From assembly GCF_002259405.1 (NCBI RefSeq), contig NZ_NPFW01000022.1:434001-498000 (forward strand): 64,000 nt of DNA. The letters run 5' to 3'. Within the stretch, counting starts at the first letter, position 1; each line of letters opens with the position of its first letter. This DNA comes from Rhodococcus sp. 14-2483-1-2 (GTDB taxonomy: Bacteria; Actinomycetota; Actinomycetes; Mycobacteriales; Mycobacteriaceae). Below are positions 62,216-64,000 of the stretch, one piece after another. The notes beneath the pieces were generated by a model. The model made no database searches and was not told the DNA's origin. It saw only the letters and a program-made list of their open reading frames with translations. The position numbers and the translations under genes are program-made.

Positions 62216-63631
62216 ATGTCTGAACCCATGGAGTACGACCTGGTGGTCATCGGCTCCGGCCCCGGTGGCCAGAAGGCGGCCATTGCGGCTGCGAAGCTCG
62301 GCAAGCGGGTGGCGATCGTGGAGAAGGGCCACATGCTCGGCGGGGTCTGCGTCAACACCGGCACCATTCCGTCCAAGACGCTGCGCGAGGCCGTTCTGTA
62401 TCTCACGGGCATGAATCAACGTGAGCTGTACGGGGCGAGTTACCGAGTGAAGGCCGATATCACTCCGGCCGATCTGCTGGCCCGAACCCAGCACGTGATC
62501 GGCAAGGAGATCGAGGTGGTGCGTTCGCAACTGCTGCGCAACCGCATCGAGTTGATCACCGGCGTCGGCAAGTTCCTCGACGCGCACACCATCGTGATCG
62601 AAGACGAGATGCGGGGAGAACGCATCACGGTCAAGGCCGCCAACGTGGTGATCGCCACCGGCACCGCTCCCGCCCGTCCGGCCGACATCGCGTTCGACGA
62701 CTATCGAGTGCTCGACTCGGACGGAATCCTCAACCTCGAGTTCATTCCGGCATCCATGGTGGTCGTGGGGGCCGGTGTCATCGGAATCGAGTACGCATCG
62801 ATGTTCGCAGCCCTGGGCACGAAGGTCACCGTCGTCGAGAAGCGTGATTCGATGCTCGACTTCTGCGATCGCGAGATCATCGAGTCGTTGCAGTTCCATC
62901 TTCGCGATCTCGCGGTGACGTTCCGATTCGGGGAGGCGGTGACCGCGGTCGACGTCGGCCCGAACGGAACGGTGACGACGCTTGCCAGTGGCAAGCGGAT
63001 CCCTGCGGAGACGGTGATGTACTCGGCCGGGCGTCAGGGGTTGACGACTGCACTCGATCTCGAGAACGCCGGTCTCGAGGCCGACGCGCGAGGCCGCATC
63101 TTCGTCGACGAGCATTTCCAGACCAAGGTCGATCACATCTACGCGGTCGGCGACGTCATCGGCTTTCCGGCGTTGGCCGCGACGTCGATGGACCAGGGCA
63201 GGTTGGCGGCGTACCACGCGTTCGGCGAGTCCAGCGCCAAGCTGACCGACGTGCAGCCCATCGGCATCTACTCCATCCCCGAGGTCTCGTACGTCGGAGC
63301 CACGGAGGTCGACCTGACGAAGGGATCGGTCCCCTACGAGGTCGGGGTGTCGAGGTACCGCGAACTCGCCAGGGGTCAGATCGCCGGCGACTCGTACGGA
63401 ATGTTGAAGTTGCTCGTCTCCACCGAGGACCGCTCCATTCTGGGCGTGCACATCTTCGGGTCGGGTGCGACGGATCTGGTGCACATCGGTCAGGCGGTGA
63501 TGGGGTGCGGCGGCACCGTCGACTACCTCGTCGATGCCGTGTTCAACTACCCGACGCTGTCCGAGGCCTACAAGGTCGCAGCTCTCGACGTCACCAACAA
63601 GATCCGCGCGCTGGCGAACTTCGACCGCTGA
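62216..63631 (+). CDS. sthA: soluble pyridine nucleotide transhydrogenase
   Basis: FAD enzyme of 471 aa that moves hydride between NADPH and NAD+. The FAD loop is [15 protein letters not shown], the former redox site reads [15 protein letters not shown] with only one cysteine (no redox disulfide, as expected for SthA rather than lipoamide dehydrogenase), the NAD loop is [16 protein letters not shown], and [14 protein letters not shown] closes the FAD site. ATG at 62216 or 62228 could start translation. Same relative place as Rv2713. It is divergent from mscR, with 164 bp between starts. Confidence 0.93.
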   Translation: MSEPMEYDLVVIGSGPGGQKAAIAAAKLGKRVAIVEKGHMLGGVCVNTGTIPSKTLREAVLYLTGMNQRELYGASYRVKADITPADLLARTQHVIGKEIEVVRSQLLRNRIELITGVGKFLDAHTIVIEDEMRGERITVKAANVVIATGTAPARPADIAFDDYRVLDSDGILNLEFIPASMVVVGAGVIGIEYASMFAALGTKVTVVEKRDSMLDFCDREIIESLQFHLRDLAVTFRFGEAVTAVDVGPNGTVTTLASGKRIPAETVMYSAGRQGLTTALDLENAGLEADARGRIFVDEHFQTKVDHIYAVGDVIGFPALAATSMDQGRLAAYHAFGESSAKLTDVQPIGIYSIPEVSYVGATEVDLTKGSVPYEVGVSRYRELARGQIAGDSYGMLKLLVSTEDRSILGVHIFGSGATDLVHIGQAVMGCGGTVDYLVDAVFNYPTLSEAYKVAALDVTNKIRALANFDR

Positions 63632-63635
63632 TCGT

Positions 63636-63650
63636 CTCGGTGTCACCGAG
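63636..63650 (+). terminator. short hairpin after sthA
   Basis: CTCGGT and ACCGAG pair around a 3-nt loop, 5 bp after the sthA stop. The 6-bp stem without T run makes it a weak candidate. Confidence 0.3.
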
Positions 63651-63775
63651 CAGCGACGCGACGGCAGCTCGAACGACCGTCGGGGAATGAACCGCGGGCA
63701 ACCGGTTGTTCTTCTCGGGTAGTGATTCGCCACGTTCGACGTCGGCGCGTACACGGCGCGAGCCGAGGGTCGGCG

Positions 63776-63781
63776 TATTCT
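63776..63781 (+). promoter_or_regulatory. candidate -10 element of the PAC2 gene
   Basis: TATTCT about 54 bp before the ATG at 63835 predicts a leader of about 47 nt with GAAAGGGG as ribosome-binding site. Confidence 0.4.
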
Positions 63782-63834
63782 GGCTCGAATCTCGCGTCGA
63801 GGTACCGACGAGTCGATCCGAAAGGGGCCCGGCC

Positions 63835-64000
63835 ATGACCGAACAGTCGAAGATGTACGAGCTGGAGTTTCCGGCACCGCAAACGTTCTCCGACGACGGC
63901 GTCGGACCCGTCCTCGTGCACGGCCTGGAGGGCTTCTCCGACGCAGGTCACGCGGTCAAATTGGCGACGACTCATCTGCGCGAGAGCCTGGAATCGGAGC
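63835..64000 (+). CDS. PAC2 family protein (5' part only)
   Basis: Only the first 55 codons are in the window. The chain MTEQSKMYELEFPAPQTFSD followed by GPVLVHGLEGFSDAGHAVKLA is typical of the PAC2 (proteasome assembly chaperone 2-like) family of actinobacteria, such as Rv2714. AAAGGGG lies about 10 nt upstream of the ATG. The position after sthA is conserved with M. tuberculosis. The function of bacterial PAC2 proteins is not established. Confidence 0.82.
   Translation, partial: MTEQSKMYELEFPAPQTFSDDGVGPVLVHGLEGFSDAGHAVKLATTHLRESLESE

Noticed and set aside
62313..62400. Lipoamide dehydrogenase or mycothione reductase instead of SthA
   Set aside because: The redox motif has one cysteine ([14 protein letters not shown]), so no active disulfide can form; the position matches sthA.
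1..64000. tRNA, rRNA, IS element or prophage
   Set aside because: No cloverleaf with CCA-proximal pattern, no transposase or integrase motif, and no phage structural gene was recognised on reading both strands; a dedicated scan was not possible.

Overview
This is a 64 kb stretch of high-GC chromosome from a mycolic-acid actinomycete, most likely a Rhodococcus or close relative. The main reason is gene order. From recall of the M. tuberculosis map (not a search), much of the window follows the Rv2672-Rv2714 block: aftC, msrB, hemQ-hemY-hemE, DUF3000, ribonuclease D, dxs, a TrmA-type methyltransferase, an APC permease, ceoB-ceoC, DUF3159, an OB-fold protein, DUF3710, dut, DUF3093, DUF4193, cei, suhB, ppgK, sigA, yihY, DUF3039, DUF3099, sigB, ideR, a DUF4192 gene, sthA and a PAC2 gene. 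Accessory genes are interleaved with this core. No tRNA, rRNA, CRISPR array, transposase or prophage gene was seen.

Layout. 1-3.5 kb: tail of a TAP-type hydrolase, the arabinofuranosyltransferase aftC, msrB, a polysaccharide pyruvyl transferase behind an AT-rich operator-like palindrome, and a MaoC hydratase. 3.5-9.7 kb (minus): a tight coproporphyrin-dependent heme set (hemE, cgoX/hemY, chdC/hemQ) that continues into a HAD protein and a BisC-type molybdoenzyme. 9.8-15.1 kb: DUF3000, RNase D, and the beta-oxidation pair fadA-fadB, with fadA broken by a one-base deletion. 15.1-17.0 kb: an ECF41-type sigma factor and its oxidoreductase, bracketed by two related 60-bp palindromes. 17.2-23.7 kb: sugar MFS and YciI genes, a GT87 mannosyltransferase, a CynX-like MFS with an in-frame repeat, and dxs. 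23.8-29.8 kb: a glutaminase fused to STAS and cyclic-nucleotide domains, sigK-rskA, and a DrrAB-type ABC exporter. 29.8-45.3 kb: the conserved core from the TrmA-like gene to sigA and a DMT exporter. 45.5-52.2 kb: an SF2 helicase, yihY, small conserved proteins, a methyltransferase and sigB. 52.3-57.2 kb: a lysine-acetyltransferase/acyl-CoA-synthetase fusion overlapping an acuC deacetylase, then ideR and galE. 58-64 kb: DUF4192, a lipoprotein, a mycothiol-dependent formaldehyde detoxification pair (mscR plus MBL hydrolase), sthA, and the start of a PAC2 gene.

Genome style. Genes are packed with 4-bp start/stop overlaps in operons and 14-31 bp overlaps between convergent genes. At least a dozen genes have a TANNNT-like -10 hexamer 6-8 nt before the start codon, which predicts leaderless mRNAs as in mycobacteria. 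Regulation visible in the sequence includes a SigK-type promoter in front of sigK, a SigE/SigH-type promoter in front of sigB, and strong hairpin terminators after sigA and after the small DUF7455 gene.

The most unusual signal is a 26-nt sequence in tandem arrays of 33-bp period inside two unrelated genes, the CynX-like MFS (three units) and the DrrA-like ATPase (two units). It is read in a different frame in each gene and leaves both open, so it behaves like a small element able to insert in coding sequence without killing it.
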